Assembly: GCF_023618015.1 (NCBI RefSeq) | Contig: NZ_JAJKBJ010000022.1 | Location: forward strand, 1 to 49,614 | Direction of reading: 5' to 3' | Origin: Legionella maioricensis | GTDB taxonomy: Bacteria; Pseudomonadota; Gammaproteobacteria; Legionellales; Legionellaceae | Length of the DNA: 49,614 bases | Part shown: positions 21,958 through 31,258 of the stretch, in pieces | Layout: each line of letters starts with the position of its first letter | How positions within the stretch are numbered: the stretch's first letter is position 1 | Notes under the pieces: model-generated | The model's input: only the letters and a program-made list of their open reading frames with translations | What the model was told of the DNA's origin: nothing | Database searches by the model: none | Made by a program: the position numbers and the translations under genes

Positions 21958-23334
21958 TTATGGGTATACCGGATTGATAATAGGTTGCTTTATTACTCTT
22001 TCTATTTCTTTTGCGACACGAATACCGCTTAAATAGGCGCCGTGGACTGTAGCCGGATCAGTTAAGGAAGTTGCTTCGCCGGCAAAAAATAAAAGATTGT
22101 TGACTGGTTTACTTATTATTTGATAGTTATCCATGGAAGCTCCAGGGGATAAATGGGAATAGGAGCCCAGGGCATAAGGATCATTATGCCAGCGTGTCAT
22201 GACATAAGAAGAGGGCTCTGGAATATTTTTGCCATACATCATGCGCAGTTCTTGCATGATATTGTTTATAAGGTGCTGATCATCCATCTGTTCACAACAT
22301 TCTGCCTGTTGACCGGCATTGAACACCAGAAGAATAGGAAGCTTTGAAAATTTATAATAATTCATTATATCCAGAACAGGGCGTTGGGTGGAGTCCGATT
22401 GAAGAAAGCCAATCCATTCTTTCTCTTTGTCCCAGAACACATGTTCAAAATAAAGAAATATTTTGTTGTAAGTACCCATCTTGATTTGTGAAAAAGCCAC
22501 TGCTTTTTCATCAGGTAGAGGCGGGGAAAAAATAATTTTTTTTGCATGTAATAGGCTGACTGGTACGGTTACGATAACAGCTCGGGCAAAATAGTGTTGG
22601 TTCTGAGTATTAATTTCAATAAGGGAATGTTCGTGATTAATCCTGGTTACCACTTGATTTAATCGAATTGGAATATTCCGGGCTAATAAATCGGCCACTT
22701 GCATATAACCCTGTGGAAAAATGACTTGTTTTCCTGAAACCGGGCTGTTGCTATGAGACTTATGGACCTCTATTGAGAGTCGGTTCAAGTCATTAGCAAA
22801 TTCATAAACATAACTGGAAATTACCTGGTACTTAAATATTTTTAATTGCTGTCCTTTCATTTGTTTTTTTTGAATATAAAGTTCAACAGCAGTGTTTAAA
22901 GTGATTTCTTTATCAGGTAGGCAATGAACAAACTTCTCAAAGTTTAATAGCAAAGAGATGGCTTTATCTATTTCTATTTGAGGTATCTTTTGACCCTTAT
23001 CATCATAAAGATCCATGTCTGCCAGTTTTTGTTTTAAATTTTCGGAGTTATAAGAAGTAGGGATTGTTTTTATAGATGCCCGTTCTATTAATTTACTCAC
23101 TGGATTATTATCAATACCATGGAGCCACGAAGCACCCAGATCTAACACAGAACCCCAAGGATTTACTGACCATACTCGACCACCAATTCGATCACGGGCC
23201 TCTAACAGGAGGACCTCATAATTTTTTTGATGCAGCTGTTGAGCAGCAGCCAGGCCTGAAATTCCAGCCCCGATAATAATAACATCATGAGTTTTGGTAT
23301 TATTTTGAAAAGGAAAACCTATAGGTGCTGGAAT
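21958..23334 (-). CDS. Flavin-containing amine oxidase (MAO/polyamine oxidase type), apparent ATT start
   Basis: The frame encodes THDVIIIGAGISGLAAAQQL, the FAD-binding N-terminus, then LLLEARDRIGGRVWS, DLGASWLHG, and at the C-terminus LLFFAGEATSLTDPATVHGA, all hallmarks of flavin amine oxidases. It would oxidise primary or polyamines with O2. The first ATG, GTG or TTG in frame is a GTG at 23148, which would cut off the FAD motif. Upstream, the frame is open to a TAG at 23395-23397 but has no canonical start. An ATT at 23334 lies six bases after GGAGA (23341-23345), so I place the start there. Either a rare ATT start, a mutated start, or a small frameshift must be involved. Confidence 0.7.
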   Translation of the reverse strand: MPAPIGFPFQNNTKTHDVIIIGAGISGLAAAQQLHQKNYEVLLLEARDRIGGRVWSVNPWGSVLDLGASWLHGIDNNPVSKLIERASIKTIPTSYNSENLKQKLADMDLYDDKGQKIPQIEIDKAISLLLNFEKFVHCLPDKEITLNTAVELYIQKKQMKGQQLKIFKYQVISSYVYEFANDLNRLSIEVHKSHSNSPVSGKQVIFPQGYMQVADLLARNIPIRLNQVVTRINHEHSLIEINTQNQHYFARAVIVTVPVSLLHAKKIIFSPPLPDEKAVAFSQIKMGTYNKIFLYFEHVFWDKEKEWIGFLQSDSTQRPVLDIMNYYKFSKLPILLVFNAGQQAECCEQMDDQHLINNIMQELRMMYGKNIPEPSSYVMTRWHNDPYALGSYSHLSPGASMDNYQIISKPVNNLLFFAGEATSLTDPATVHGAYLSGIRVAKEIERVIKQPIINPVYP

Positions 23335-23451
23335 AATTAATCTCCATAAATTTGGAGGATTTAAACATATTACATTTAGTAAAAATAAACTGCACTAGTT
23401 TATTTATTATTATTTTGTTGGCTCCTTTACTCTTATTCACTGCAATGTGAT

Positions 23452-24003
23452 TTAAGCATTCAACATTTGCAAGATAAATTCAATTCTATTGCGGACCGAA
23501 ACTTTGGGGACTTCAATCAGTTGATAACCACAAATTAAATGAGCTTCTTTAACAGCTTGATAGGTTTCTATAGCCTCTTGAAAATCCTGTTTACGCTCTG
23601 GGTCATGGCCATAAATTTCCACCCAGGGGGGAAAGATAAAAACCTTGGTGTTATAACGATACTGTTGTACCGCTTGAAATACGGAAGGGGGAATGTGATC
23701 ACAAAAAGCATGGGAGTAGCCATATAAATCTGGAATACCCCGATCAAAAAAGACGGGTTGCGTGCTCGTTAGCATTTGTTCAAAATCTATAATAGATTGT
23801 TTCAGCATGAGATCACGAAAAGTATTTCTATTCCCATTATGAGTGGCATCGCCGCCATTTCGATTTTGTGTTTTGATGATTTCCCGAGCCACCTCTGGTA
23901 CTACGGCATAACCTGATTTGCCTAGTTCATTTAATACAGAAGTTTTTCCCGCTCCAGGACCGCCAGTAAATAAGAAAAAATGAGGTTGGTTTATTATTTT
24001 CAA
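23452..24003 (-). CDS. P-loop NTPase, AAA_28-type
   Basis: The 183-residue protein has a Walker A at residues 14-21 (GGPGAGKT), VVPEVAREII, and a Walker-B-like hydrophobic strand ending FFDRGIPD near residue 90. These, with the YGYSHAF segment and the final VSVRNRIEFIL, fit the AAA_28 predicted ATPase/kinase group. It is cytosolic; the substrate is unknown and may be a nucleotide or small metabolite. Its upstream region carries the 20-bp tandem array at 24071-24170. No operon partner is evident. Confidence 0.8.
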   Translation of the reverse strand: MKIINQPHFFLFTGGPGAGKTSVLNELGKSGYAVVPEVAREIIKTQNRNGGDATHNGNRNTFRDLMLKQSIIDFEQMLTSTQPVFFDRGIPDLYGYSHAFCDHIPPSVFQAVQQYRYNTKVFIFPPWVEIYGHDPERKQDFQEAIETYQAVKEAHLICGYQLIEVPKVSVRNRIEFILQMLNA

Positions 24004-24070
24004 TAGTTACACACTTATTAATCAGACCCAAAAATAAAAAAAGCTATCCCAATTTCCCCAACGCCCTAAA

Positions 24071-24170
24071 CGACTCCCATCGTCCTGAACGATTCCCCAT
24101 CGTCCCGAACGATTCCCCATCGTCCCGAACGATTCCCCATCGTCCCGAACGATTCTCCGTCATCCCGAAC
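24071..24170. repeat. 20-bp tandem repeat array (five units)
   Basis: Five direct units of 20 bases with consensus GATTCCCCATCGTCCCGAAC are head to tail; three are identical or nearly so, and the first and last have drifted. The last unit runs into GAAGTGAGGGATCTCCTG, which is the start of the dispersed GTCATCC element, so the array seems to be an expansion of that element's end. It lies between alkD (3' side) and the NTPase gene. Confidence 0.95.
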
Positions 24171-24200
24171 GAAGTGAGGGATCTCCTGATAGCAGCACAA

Positions 24201-24920
24201 TCACTTTTCATTAAATATTCGAGGCTTATTTAAATAGATTTTTCTCTGCTGTTCGGGAAAACGCTCAATAGAATACCTGAGCATGGTTCTAGGCATTTGA
24301 CCGGCGTATTGTTCAAGAAAATTGATGAGCTGATTTTGATCCTTCTTGCCTGCTTCGCGCAACATCCAACCTACTGCTTTGTGAATTAAGTCATGTTTAT
24401 CATCAAGGAGTAATTTAGCAATCTTAAAAGTCCATTCCAGATCATTATTGCGAATAAAGTACAAGGTTGAAACAATAGCAATCCGCCTTTCCCAGAGGAC
24501 TTGTGATTGAGCCAATGTTAATAACAGTTCTTTATTTTTTTGATGAAGATGAGCGCCAACGATGAAGGGGGCTGATGCATCAACCAAATTCCAGTTATTC
24601 ACCTGGCTTAATTGACTTATATAAAACTGATAAATACGGTCTTTGACGAGTTCATCACCTTGTTTATATTGCTCTACCAAAATGAATAAAGCCATTAATC
24701 GCTCTTCATTATAGGGTGAATCTATTAGTGCTTTAATGCCTTCATGAGCTAAATTTTTATTACTTTTAGCTATTTTTCGAAGATCCGGAATGGTGATACC
24801 CAGGAATTTATCGTGCTCTGCATAATGTCCTGGCCCTGTCTTAAAAAAATAGCTTTGTTTTTCTTTAGGAACTTGAGCGTATTGCTGGAGAAGTGTTCTT
24901 ATATCAGATATTTGATTCAT
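24201..24920 (-). CDS. alkD: DNA alkylation repair protein AlkD
   Basis: The 239-residue protein has the HEAT-like helical repeats of AlkD-family DNA glycosylases: FLGITIPDLRKIAK, NEERLMALFILVEQYK, NNWNLVDASAPFIVG, WERRIAIVSTLYFIR, then HKAVGWMLREAGKKD and MPRTMLRYSIERFPE. AlkD excises bulky or cationic N3- and N7-alkylpurines. The NWNLVD (catalytic Asp) and WERRIA motifs are intact. Its ATG overlaps the ada stop codon in a TAATG arrangement, so the two alkylation-repair genes are translationally coupled and likely part of one adaptive response. Confidence 0.93.
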   Translation of the reverse strand: MNQISDIRTLLQQYAQVPKEKQSYFFKTGPGHYAEHDKFLGITIPDLRKIAKSNKNLAHEGIKALIDSPYNEERLMALFILVEQYKQGDELVKDRIYQFYISQLSQVNNWNLVDASAPFIVGAHLHQKNKELLLTLAQSQVLWERRIAIVSTLYFIRNNDLEWTFKIAKLLLDDKHDLIHKAVGWMLREAGKKDQNQLINFLEQYAGQMPRTMLRYSIERFPEQQRKIYLNKPRIFNEK

Positions 24921-25969
24921 TATTTATTTCGCCGTTCATGCTCGATAAGCCATTGTTTGCGGGCAATTCCGCCACCATAGCCGCCGAGATTTCCATTCAG
25001 ATTTATAATTCTATGACAGGGAATTATAATAGCAAGCTGATTTGCTCCATTGGCATTGGCAACTGTTCTGAATGCAGATGGTTTTCCTATAGCTTCTGCT
25101 TGTTTGGAGTAACTTCGTGTTTCCCCATAAGGGATGTTTAATAATTTGTGCCAAGCTAGTTTTTGAAAAGGACTACCGAGAAGATGTATGGGTGTTACAA
25201 ATTCTTTTAAGCTCCCCTCAAAGTAGGCATTAAGTTCCTTTTCAATCGAAGTAATAGGAGGGCTGCTTCCGGGAATAATTACTGATTTGGTTTTCTTTCG
25301 CAGTTTTTCTACCTCACGTTCCAAGCCTCTTCTATCCACAAATTCCAGAAGATATAAGGCATCTTCATCGGCTATGGCCAGCATTGGCCCCAAGCGTGTA
25401 TCTAACCAGGATGCTTTGAGAACTGGATGATGCTGAGCGAAATTGCTGGGTGCTGCCCCCATAATTTTAGCAAAAGCATCTCTAAATCCGCTACTCGACT
25501 CATAACCCGTATTAACCTGCGCTTCAATTACTTCTTTACCTTCACGTATTTGTTTCATAGCAATACCCATTCGTCTTGCTCTGGCATATGCAACAAAAGT
25601 CATACCAAAGCGTTTTTTAAATTGTCTGCGTGCCGTTGATGCATCAATTGACAAGGATTCAAAATCGCTATTTTTCCATCTTTTTTCCGGATTGGCTTCA
25701 ACTGCCTCCACTAAAGCACGTACTAAATCTGAAACATAGTTTGGATGAGACAAGGGGCGACAGCGAAGGCAGGGTCTATAGGAAGCAAGAAGCGCTTCTT
25801 GAGCTGTTTGAAAGAATTCACAATTTTCGAATTTTGGTTTTTTGGCAGGACATCCCGGTCGACAAAATATTCCTGTTGTTTTAACACCTACGTAAAAAAC
25901 GCCTTCATAACGGCTGTCTTTATCAAGTAATGCCTGATAATACTCTTTTTGGATTGCTGTAGTTAACAT
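24920..25969 (-). CDS. ada: Bifunctional Ada regulator / O6-methylguanine-DNA methyltransferase
   Basis: The product has about 349 residues. The N-terminal Ada zinc domain is complete: FCRPGCPAKKP and, 27 residues on, CLRCRP, the four zinc Cys, one of which accepts methyl groups from phosphotriesters. An AraC-type helix-turn-helix follows (SIDASTARRQFKKRFGMTF, then TGYESSSGFRDAFAKI). The C-terminal methyltransferase domain has PYGETRSYSKQAEAIGKP and the acceptor IIPCHRI. It repairs DNA and, once methylated, activates its own regulon. The ATG at 25969 (MLTTAIQ) is chosen over an upstream TTG. It is coupled to alkD by a TAATG overlap. Confidence 0.95.
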   Translation of the reverse strand: MLTTAIQKEYYQALLDKDSRYEGVFYVGVKTTGIFCRPGCPAKKPKFENCEFFQTAQEALLASYRPCLRCRPLSHPNYVSDLVRALVEAVEANPEKRWKNSDFESLSIDASTARRQFKKRFGMTFVAYARARRMGIAMKQIREGKEVIEAQVNTGYESSSGFRDAFAKIMGAAPSNFAQHHPVLKASWLDTRLGPMLAIADEDALYLLEFVDRRGLEREVEKLRKKTKSVIIPGSSPPITSIEKELNAYFEGSLKEFVTPIHLLGSPFQKLAWHKLLNIPYGETRSYSKQAEAIGKPSAFRTVANANGANQLAIIIPCHRIINLNGNLGGYGGGIARKQWLIEHERRNK

Positions 25970-26128
25970 AACTGTCTCGATAACAATTTTGGGAATCAAC
26001 TCTATGGTTTAACTATAGCGAAATTTTAAAAAAGAGCGGCCGAAATTCAGGCATTGAATTTTTTAGTTAACTATTTTATTAAATCTAAGAGAGGTAAATG
26101 AATGTCTCTATCTCTAGTGGCCAATGCA

Positions 26129-27592
26129 TTAGAAAATAGTATGGAGTTTTTCATTATTCTTCTCGACTTTGGGGCTTTCAACAAGGATTTCTTCCAGCAC
26201 CGCCATACATTGAATCGATCTTTTGCCAGAGATGTTGTTATCAGGAAAAAAACTAACTTTGCCTGCAGAGCCAAACAGACGCATATTGTCTTGTTTCCAC
26301 TGTGTTAACGTTTCTGAAGTGTTGCCTTTTTGAGACTCCAGACGGGCAATTAAATCACTGAGAGCGGCTATTCGGTCGCTTAGAGCGATGCGGTCATTAA
26401 ATTTAAATTGACCACTGATTCTAAAGTTGACAGACAATCGTCTGCGTATTTCATCAAAGGGTACATTGCTTTTATAGTTGACAGACAATAGTCTACGTAT
26501 TTCGTCTTGGATCACAAAAATAGCTCTGGCTTTGGGCTGCAGGGATTGATAAATTTGCATAGTATTGACACCTGCTGGTAGCTGCTGCTGGAGTAAAGCT
26601 ATTTGTGCTTCAACAGGTAAGCAATCATAAGACTCGGAGAAATCCTGCATAAAAGGAATGAATTTCATTTTCGCTTGTTTTATAGCCCGATTCCTTTTTA
26701 GTAAATTTTCCACCAAGGATTTTCTCGGTTCATCTTCTTTGAGTCTATCCAAGTTATGAATCGTAGTTAAAGTATAGTCGGTCTCTAAATAGTTCAGCAG
26801 GGTGGTCATAATGATTTCGTGCACCCTTGTACATTCAGGTAAACTAAACTCCCGGGGGGATTGGGAGAGAAGTAAGGCCTCCTTTAGACACGTTATATTG
26901 CCAGACCAGGCGGCATAGTGAGTTATGTCACATCCATCATTATCAGGCACTGTTAATAGTTCAGGACAGTATTTTTTTACCCAGTGCAAAGCATCCATAT
27001 TACCAGGACCACAAGCAAAGAGAGCTATAGAGCATCGATCTTTATCGATTACCGATAACAGTTCAGGGCAGTTTTCTTTTATCCACCGCAGGGCATCGAC
27101 ATTGTCGGATTTTGCAGCAAAATGAGCTATGGTACATCCATCTTTATCAGTTACTGATAATAGTTCAGGACAGTTTTCTTTTATCCACTGCAAGGCCTCT
27201 AAATTATTGGACATTGCAACATAGTGGGCTATGGTGTATCCATATTTATTAATTTTAAATAGATCCAGACCATTATCTCTTGCCCAATTTAAGGCCGCTA
27301 TACAGCCAGACCAGGCAGCAAAATGAAGGGCGGTATTTTCTAAACCATCTTTTTTTAATTGATGTGACTCTAGTGCCGCCACTGCAGTAGGATCAGGGCA
27401 AAAAAACAATAAAGGCCAAGTTTCAGTTATAGTGACCTGAGGAACAAAAAATTGCATGGGTAATGAAAAAGTTTTATAAGCTTTCTGATAGTCCAAGTCT
27501 TCGGGAATGAGCTTAGGGTTTACGCCTAGGCTTAAAAATAAAATCCTATAGCTGAGTTGTGGTTTTATAGGAAGCTCTCTATTTTCCTGCAT
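26129..27592 (-). CDS. Ankyrin-repeat protein, candidate Dot/Icm effector
   Basis: The 487-residue cytosolic protein has five ankyrin repeats of 34 residues between about 82 and 245: ENTALHFAAWSGCIAALNWA, YTIAHYVAMSNNLEALQWIK, CTIAHFAAKSDNVDALRWIK, CSIALFACGPGNMDALHWVK and CDITHYAAWSGNITCLKEAL. The middle three are close copies at the DNA level with a 102-base period. The second half is helical without recognised domain, with a short repeat (DEIRRLLSVN, DEIRRRLSVN), and the tail is charged (EEILVESPKVEKNNEK). Ankyrin proteins are a major class of Legionella effectors, so translocation is plausible but not shown. The gene stands alone between ada and comEC. Confidence 0.85.
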   Translation of the reverse strand: MQENRELPIKPQLSYRILFLSLGVNPKLIPEDLDYQKAYKTFSLPMQFFVPQVTITETWPLLFFCPDPTAVAALESHQLKKDGLENTALHFAAWSGCIAALNWARDNGLDLFKINKYGYTIAHYVAMSNNLEALQWIKENCPELLSVTDKDGCTIAHFAAKSDNVDALRWIKENCPELLSVIDKDRCSIALFACGPGNMDALHWVKKYCPELLTVPDNDGCDITHYAAWSGNITCLKEALLLSQSPREFSLPECTRVHEIIMTTLLNYLETDYTLTTIHNLDRLKEDEPRKSLVENLLKRNRAIKQAKMKFIPFMQDFSESYDCLPVEAQIALLQQQLPAGVNTMQIYQSLQPKARAIFVIQDEIRRLLSVNYKSNVPFDEIRRRLSVNFRISGQFKFNDRIALSDRIAALSDLIARLESQKGNTSETLTQWKQDNMRLFGSAGKVSFFPDNNISGKRSIQCMAVLEEILVESPKVEKNNEKLHTIF

Positions 27593-27822
27593 AGGCGTAT
27601 CTCATCTCGTGCTTTTCCATTACATTACTGCTGACGATAAAGTGAATAATACAGTTAATTTAATTTAATCAAATGGTTACTGTTATTGATGTTATCCACT
27701 AGAAATGATTTTTGCAACTAAGTGGTTCTCATAGCATTTTATTGAAACCATTTTTTTGCGTATAACTACAAATTTAAAAAGGGTGTCAACTCTGCTCTTT
27801 AATGATTGGCGAAAATAGAAGA

Positions 27823-30036
27823 CTATGTCTTTACTTTACTATAGCATTCAGGTGCTTTTATTTCTCCGTGAAGAGGAAGCCTTATCTCCGCCATACCACA
27901 CTCATCCGTTTTAAAAAAAGCAATGCCCAGAGAATTCATAGTGGCTAGTGTTTTAGCATGGGGAAAATGAAAACGATTATCAAAACCCAAGGAAGCAATA
28001 GCATAGCGAGGCGCTACTTCAAGTAAAAATCGATACGAGGACGAGGTTTTACTTCCATGATGCGGGACAATTAACACTTCAGATGCCAGTTGATTGCCAT
28101 AAGCTCTCACTAGATAGTCCTCCCCCATTTTTTCTATATCACCAGTTAATAAGACCCGCCCATTTACGTTTCTTACTTGTAAAATGCAGGAGTTATTATT
28201 TTTGTCTTGAAAAGGCTCGTGTATGGGTAAAAAGCGAAAAGATACCCCATCCCATTGCCATTTTGGATAATCATGGCAATTAACACCATGATCATAATAA
28301 CGAGGATTATTGACTAATAGCTCGTTCACTTTAATTCCCGATTCGATGGATTTCAATCCGCCACGATGATCTTTATCGGGATGGCTAATCACTATTTTAT
28401 CAATCTTTTTTACGCCAATAGCCTGGTAAAAAGGTAAAATAACCATGGTTCCCATGTCACTCCCTTGAAAAAACTGATCTCCTGTATCATAAAGTAATAC
28501 ATGATTTTGGGTCTGAATGGTTACCGCCAGGCCTTGTCCTACATCTAAAACACGAATCAGAGCTTCTCCTGCGGGAATTAAAGTCCGTGGTGGGAAAAGA
28601 GGAATAAGAAGCCAGAGTACGGCCAGATATTTGAATGGTTTGACGGGTAATAAAACCCACATGAGTAAAGCTCCCATTAACGACAGCACTAAAGCAAGCC
28701 AATTAATAGACCAGGTTATATTGAGAGCAGCTAAGTGTTCTGTCCAGATTAATCCTTTAAATAATAAAGCAATGAGCCAGGACAAGGGTTTCATCAACAT
28801 CCAGGACCAGTTAAAAGAACTGACACACAGGGTCATCAAAGCCAGCGGCACAATGAGCAAACCGACTAAGGGAATAGCAAATAAATTGGCAAAGAAGCCA
28901 TTAATCGAGCCATAAGAAAACCAATAGAGGGTTAGAGGCATCAAACCAATTAAACAACTTAATTGCAAAGCCAGACTTCCTTTATACCCCTTAAATCGCC
29001 AGCGTTGCTGGGTTAATAGTAAACAGGCCACAGCCAGAAAAGAGAAATAAAATCCTTGCATAAAAACGGCATGCGGTTCGAGAGTCAACACACCAAATAA
29101 GGCATAACGCCACACCTGCCAGCAAGTAAAACGCTGTTTTCCTAAACAATATACGGTATAAAAAAAGCATCCTATTAAAGCCCTTTGTACAGGTGGTTCA
29201 AATCCAGCTAAAAAGGCATAAAGCAGGGCTGCAATTAATCCACCCATGCTCGCTACAGAAAGAGCCGGAGCCCATAAACAACAACGACTGCTTCGGGACC
29301 ATAACCATCTAAGAATTGCAGTAACAAGCCCCGATATCAGAGCGATATGTTCCCCGGAAATACCAAATAAATGGATGGTGCCGGTCCGTCTGAACAGATT
29401 CCAGTTTTCCTGACTAATATGGGTCGTTAAATTTAAGGTTAATGCCTCTATAATTCCTGCTGTTTGTTTCTCTGGGGCTAATTGGGCAAGTGTATTTCCT
29501 AATCGTTCGCGAAGTTGTAACCAATTGAATGATGGAGGAGGGGCGGTTAATAATTTATTGTTTTTAGAACGAATATAACCTGTCCAAACGATATGACGTT
29601 TGCTAAGGGAATTAACGTAATCATAGCTGCCAGGATTAAGAAAATTCCGCGGCCTTTTAATTTTTACATTAAATTGCCAGCGTTGTCCTGCATGTAAAGG
29701 AGGAGCTTTACTATACCAGGCTAATTGCAATAAACCATGGGCTGGATGACCATTCATTTTGTCGAGGGCAAAATAAAATTGGGTTTTATTGATGTTTTGT
29801 ACTGGAATGGAGGCGATGGTTCCTTGTAATAAGGCCTGATGAATTACAGGAGTATCAGGTATTCCTTTGGGCAATACATGATATTGGTGAATCCAGGCGA
29901 TTAATACGCCAAGGATAAATAACAGAATAATCGGATATCTTGGGGTGATAAAAAAGATTAATAAAGTTGCTAAGGGAATATAGTGATTGGAGGTATATAG
30001 ATAAAGTATACCCATTAAAAAGCAAAAAATTTCCAT
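27823..30036 (-). CDS. comEC: ComEC/Rec2 DNA uptake channel
   Basis: The 737-residue protein has all parts of ComEC: N-terminal membrane helices, the DUF4131-like OB region with RPRNFLNPGSYDYVN, the competence domain (GTIHLFGISGEHIALISGL and about eight helices with GFEPPVQRALI), and a C-terminal metallo-beta-lactamase-like domain with VISHPDKDHRGG near residue 560, LLTGDIEK and IVPHHGSKTSSS. ComEC forms the inner membrane channel for single-stranded DNA during natural transformation; the C-terminal domain may degrade one strand. Length is normal. It stands alone, as comEC often does in gammaproteobacteria. Confidence 0.95.
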   Translation of the reverse strand: MEIFCFLMGILYLYTSNHYIPLATLLIFFITPRYPIILLFILGVLIAWIHQYHVLPKGIPDTPVIHQALLQGTIASIPVQNINKTQFYFALDKMNGHPAHGLLQLAWYSKAPPLHAGQRWQFNVKIKRPRNFLNPGSYDYVNSLSKRHIVWTGYIRSKNNKLLTAPPPSFNWLQLRERLGNTLAQLAPEKQTAGIIEALTLNLTTHISQENWNLFRRTGTIHLFGISGEHIALISGLVTAILRWLWSRSSRCCLWAPALSVASMGGLIAALLYAFLAGFEPPVQRALIGCFFYTVYCLGKQRFTCWQVWRYALFGVLTLEPHAVFMQGFYFSFLAVACLLLTQQRWRFKGYKGSLALQLSCLIGLMPLTLYWFSYGSINGFFANLFAIPLVGLLIVPLALMTLCVSSFNWSWMLMKPLSWLIALLFKGLIWTEHLAALNITWSINWLALVLSLMGALLMWVLLPVKPFKYLAVLWLLIPLFPPRTLIPAGEALIRVLDVGQGLAVTIQTQNHVLLYDTGDQFFQGSDMGTMVILPFYQAIGVKKIDKIVISHPDKDHRGGLKSIESGIKVNELLVNNPRYYDHGVNCHDYPKWQWDGVSFRFLPIHEPFQDKNNNSCILQVRNVNGRVLLTGDIEKMGEDYLVRAYGNQLASEVLIVPHHGSKTSSSYRFLLEVAPRYAIASLGFDNRFHFPHAKTLATMNSLGIAFFKTDECGMAEIRLPLHGEIKAPECYSKVKT

Positions 30037-30125
30037 TTTATTTTTTAGTTGGACTATCCGTTACGCGGCAATGTAAGGGAAATTTCCATTTTAAGCAAGC
30101 ATCAGGGTTAACGAGCAGTTGATTC

Positions 30126-30998
30126 CTAGGGGGAATTAGGTTCTGGTTTTTCGGGAGTATAATCTTCAATCACTGTGAATTCTGCTAATCGAGAAACTAT
30201 TACCTCGTCTGAATTATTTTTTGAGGAATTAAAATAATTACAGAGTAAATAGGCAATACGGGAAACCAAACGATGAGAAGACATGACAGAAAGGTGCCCG
30301 TGACGATCAAAAATGGTTAGCGATTTTGGATATTTATCAACATATTCCTTAATAAACCCTGAATCTCTCAGAACAATGGCATCTTCTGTGGCAATGAAAA
30401 AATGATAGTTACCGGTTGCATTCTCCATTATTCTTTCCTTAAGGAGGGTCAGAAACTCACTATCAATTTCCATTTCTTTCACTGAATCTGAAAACCATGA
30501 TAATGGTTTGAGCGCAAGGTAAGAACCATTAAATGGTGTACCTACTGTCACGATGAGAAGAACTTCGATGCCAGCTAATTTTGCTAGGAATTCTGCAAAA
30601 TAGGAAGCAACCAATCCTCCTCTGGAGTGAGCAATTAAAATGACCCGTTTGTGGTTATTGGCTATTATTTTATCTCTCAGTTGCTCAGCAAAATACTTGA
30701 TACTTTTTCCTTGATAACGTTGATCAAAGGCAAGTAAATTCAGAGAATAAATTTCCTCAGGAAGATTTGATTCAATTAAACGTTCGGCAACCCGTGTAAA
30801 TGCTCCGGAGTGATCAAATGTCCCATGAATGAAATAAACAGCAGTCTCCTGGTCTTGATTTTGTTCGTTTATGTAGGAAGGATTCTGATAGGATTGATCA
30901 CCGGAAGGTGAGGTTATCCAATAATAAGTATGAGAAAAAATTCCTGTAGTAGCGATAGGTTGCTTTGCTTTTACTATTTCAAAACTCCGGTTCCACAT
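30126..30998 (-). CDS. Alpha/beta hydrolase (lipase-like)
   Basis: The 290-residue protein lacks a signal peptide. VYFIHGTFDHSGAF near residue 55 is the oxyanion-hole HG motif, and VILIAHSRGGLVASYFAEFL near 120 carries the nucleophile elbow (Ser of A-H-S-R-G-G). LIVTVGTPFNGSYLAL follows, as in triacylglycerol lipases and PGAP1-like enzymes. Likely Asp and His of the triad are in the VLRDSGFI and DRHGHLSVMSSHRLVS regions near residues 220-250. The substrate is unknown. AAGGA precedes the ATG well. A host-lipid role as effector cannot be excluded, but only the fold is supported. Confidence 0.75.
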   Translation of the reverse strand: MWNRSFEIVKAKQPIATTGIFSHTYYWITSPSGDQSYQNPSYINEQNQDQETAVYFIHGTFDHSGAFTRVAERLIESNLPEEIYSLNLLAFDQRYQGKSIKYFAEQLRDKIIANNHKRVILIAHSRGGLVASYFAEFLAKLAGIEVLLIVTVGTPFNGSYLALKPLSWFSDSVKEMEIDSEFLTLLKERIMENATGNYHFFIATEDAIVLRDSGFIKEYVDKYPKSLTIFDRHGHLSVMSSHRLVSRIAYLLCNYFNSSKNNSDEVIVSRLAEFTVIEDYTPEKPEPNSP

Positions 30999-31133
30999 AG
31001 ATAAATTCCTTTTTATTGGTATTAATTTTTAATATTGCCATGCCTGGCTACAAATGGGGAATCTAATTAAATGAAAATTTTTACTTTAAGCAACGATTGA
31101 AAATAAAATTATCCTATGTGATGATCGAACGGC

Positions 31134-31204
31134 GCGGGTGTAGTTCAATGGTAGAACTGAAGCTTCCCAAGCTTCCAGCGTGGGTTCGATTCCCATCACC
31201 CGCT
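31134..31204 (+). tRNA. tRNA-Gly (anticodon CCC)
   Basis: A full cloverleaf is visible: acceptor GCGGGTG pairs with CACCCGC (31197-31203), D arm TAGTTCAATGGTAGAAC, anticodon stem GAAGC/GCTTC with loop TTCCCAA giving anticodon CCC, and T arm GTGGGTTCGATTCCCAT. The discriminator base is T and CCA is not encoded. It closely resembles E. coli glyU. Confidence 0.96.
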
Positions 31205-31258
31205 TTCCTATAGATTGATTCTAATGAGATAACTGCATTTTAAATTGAAAGGTTTGCC

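Noticed and set aside
24071..24170. Regular short repeats that might suggest a CRISPR array
   Set aside because: The 20-base units are directly adjacent with no unique spacers, and no cas genes are present; it is a simple tandem array.
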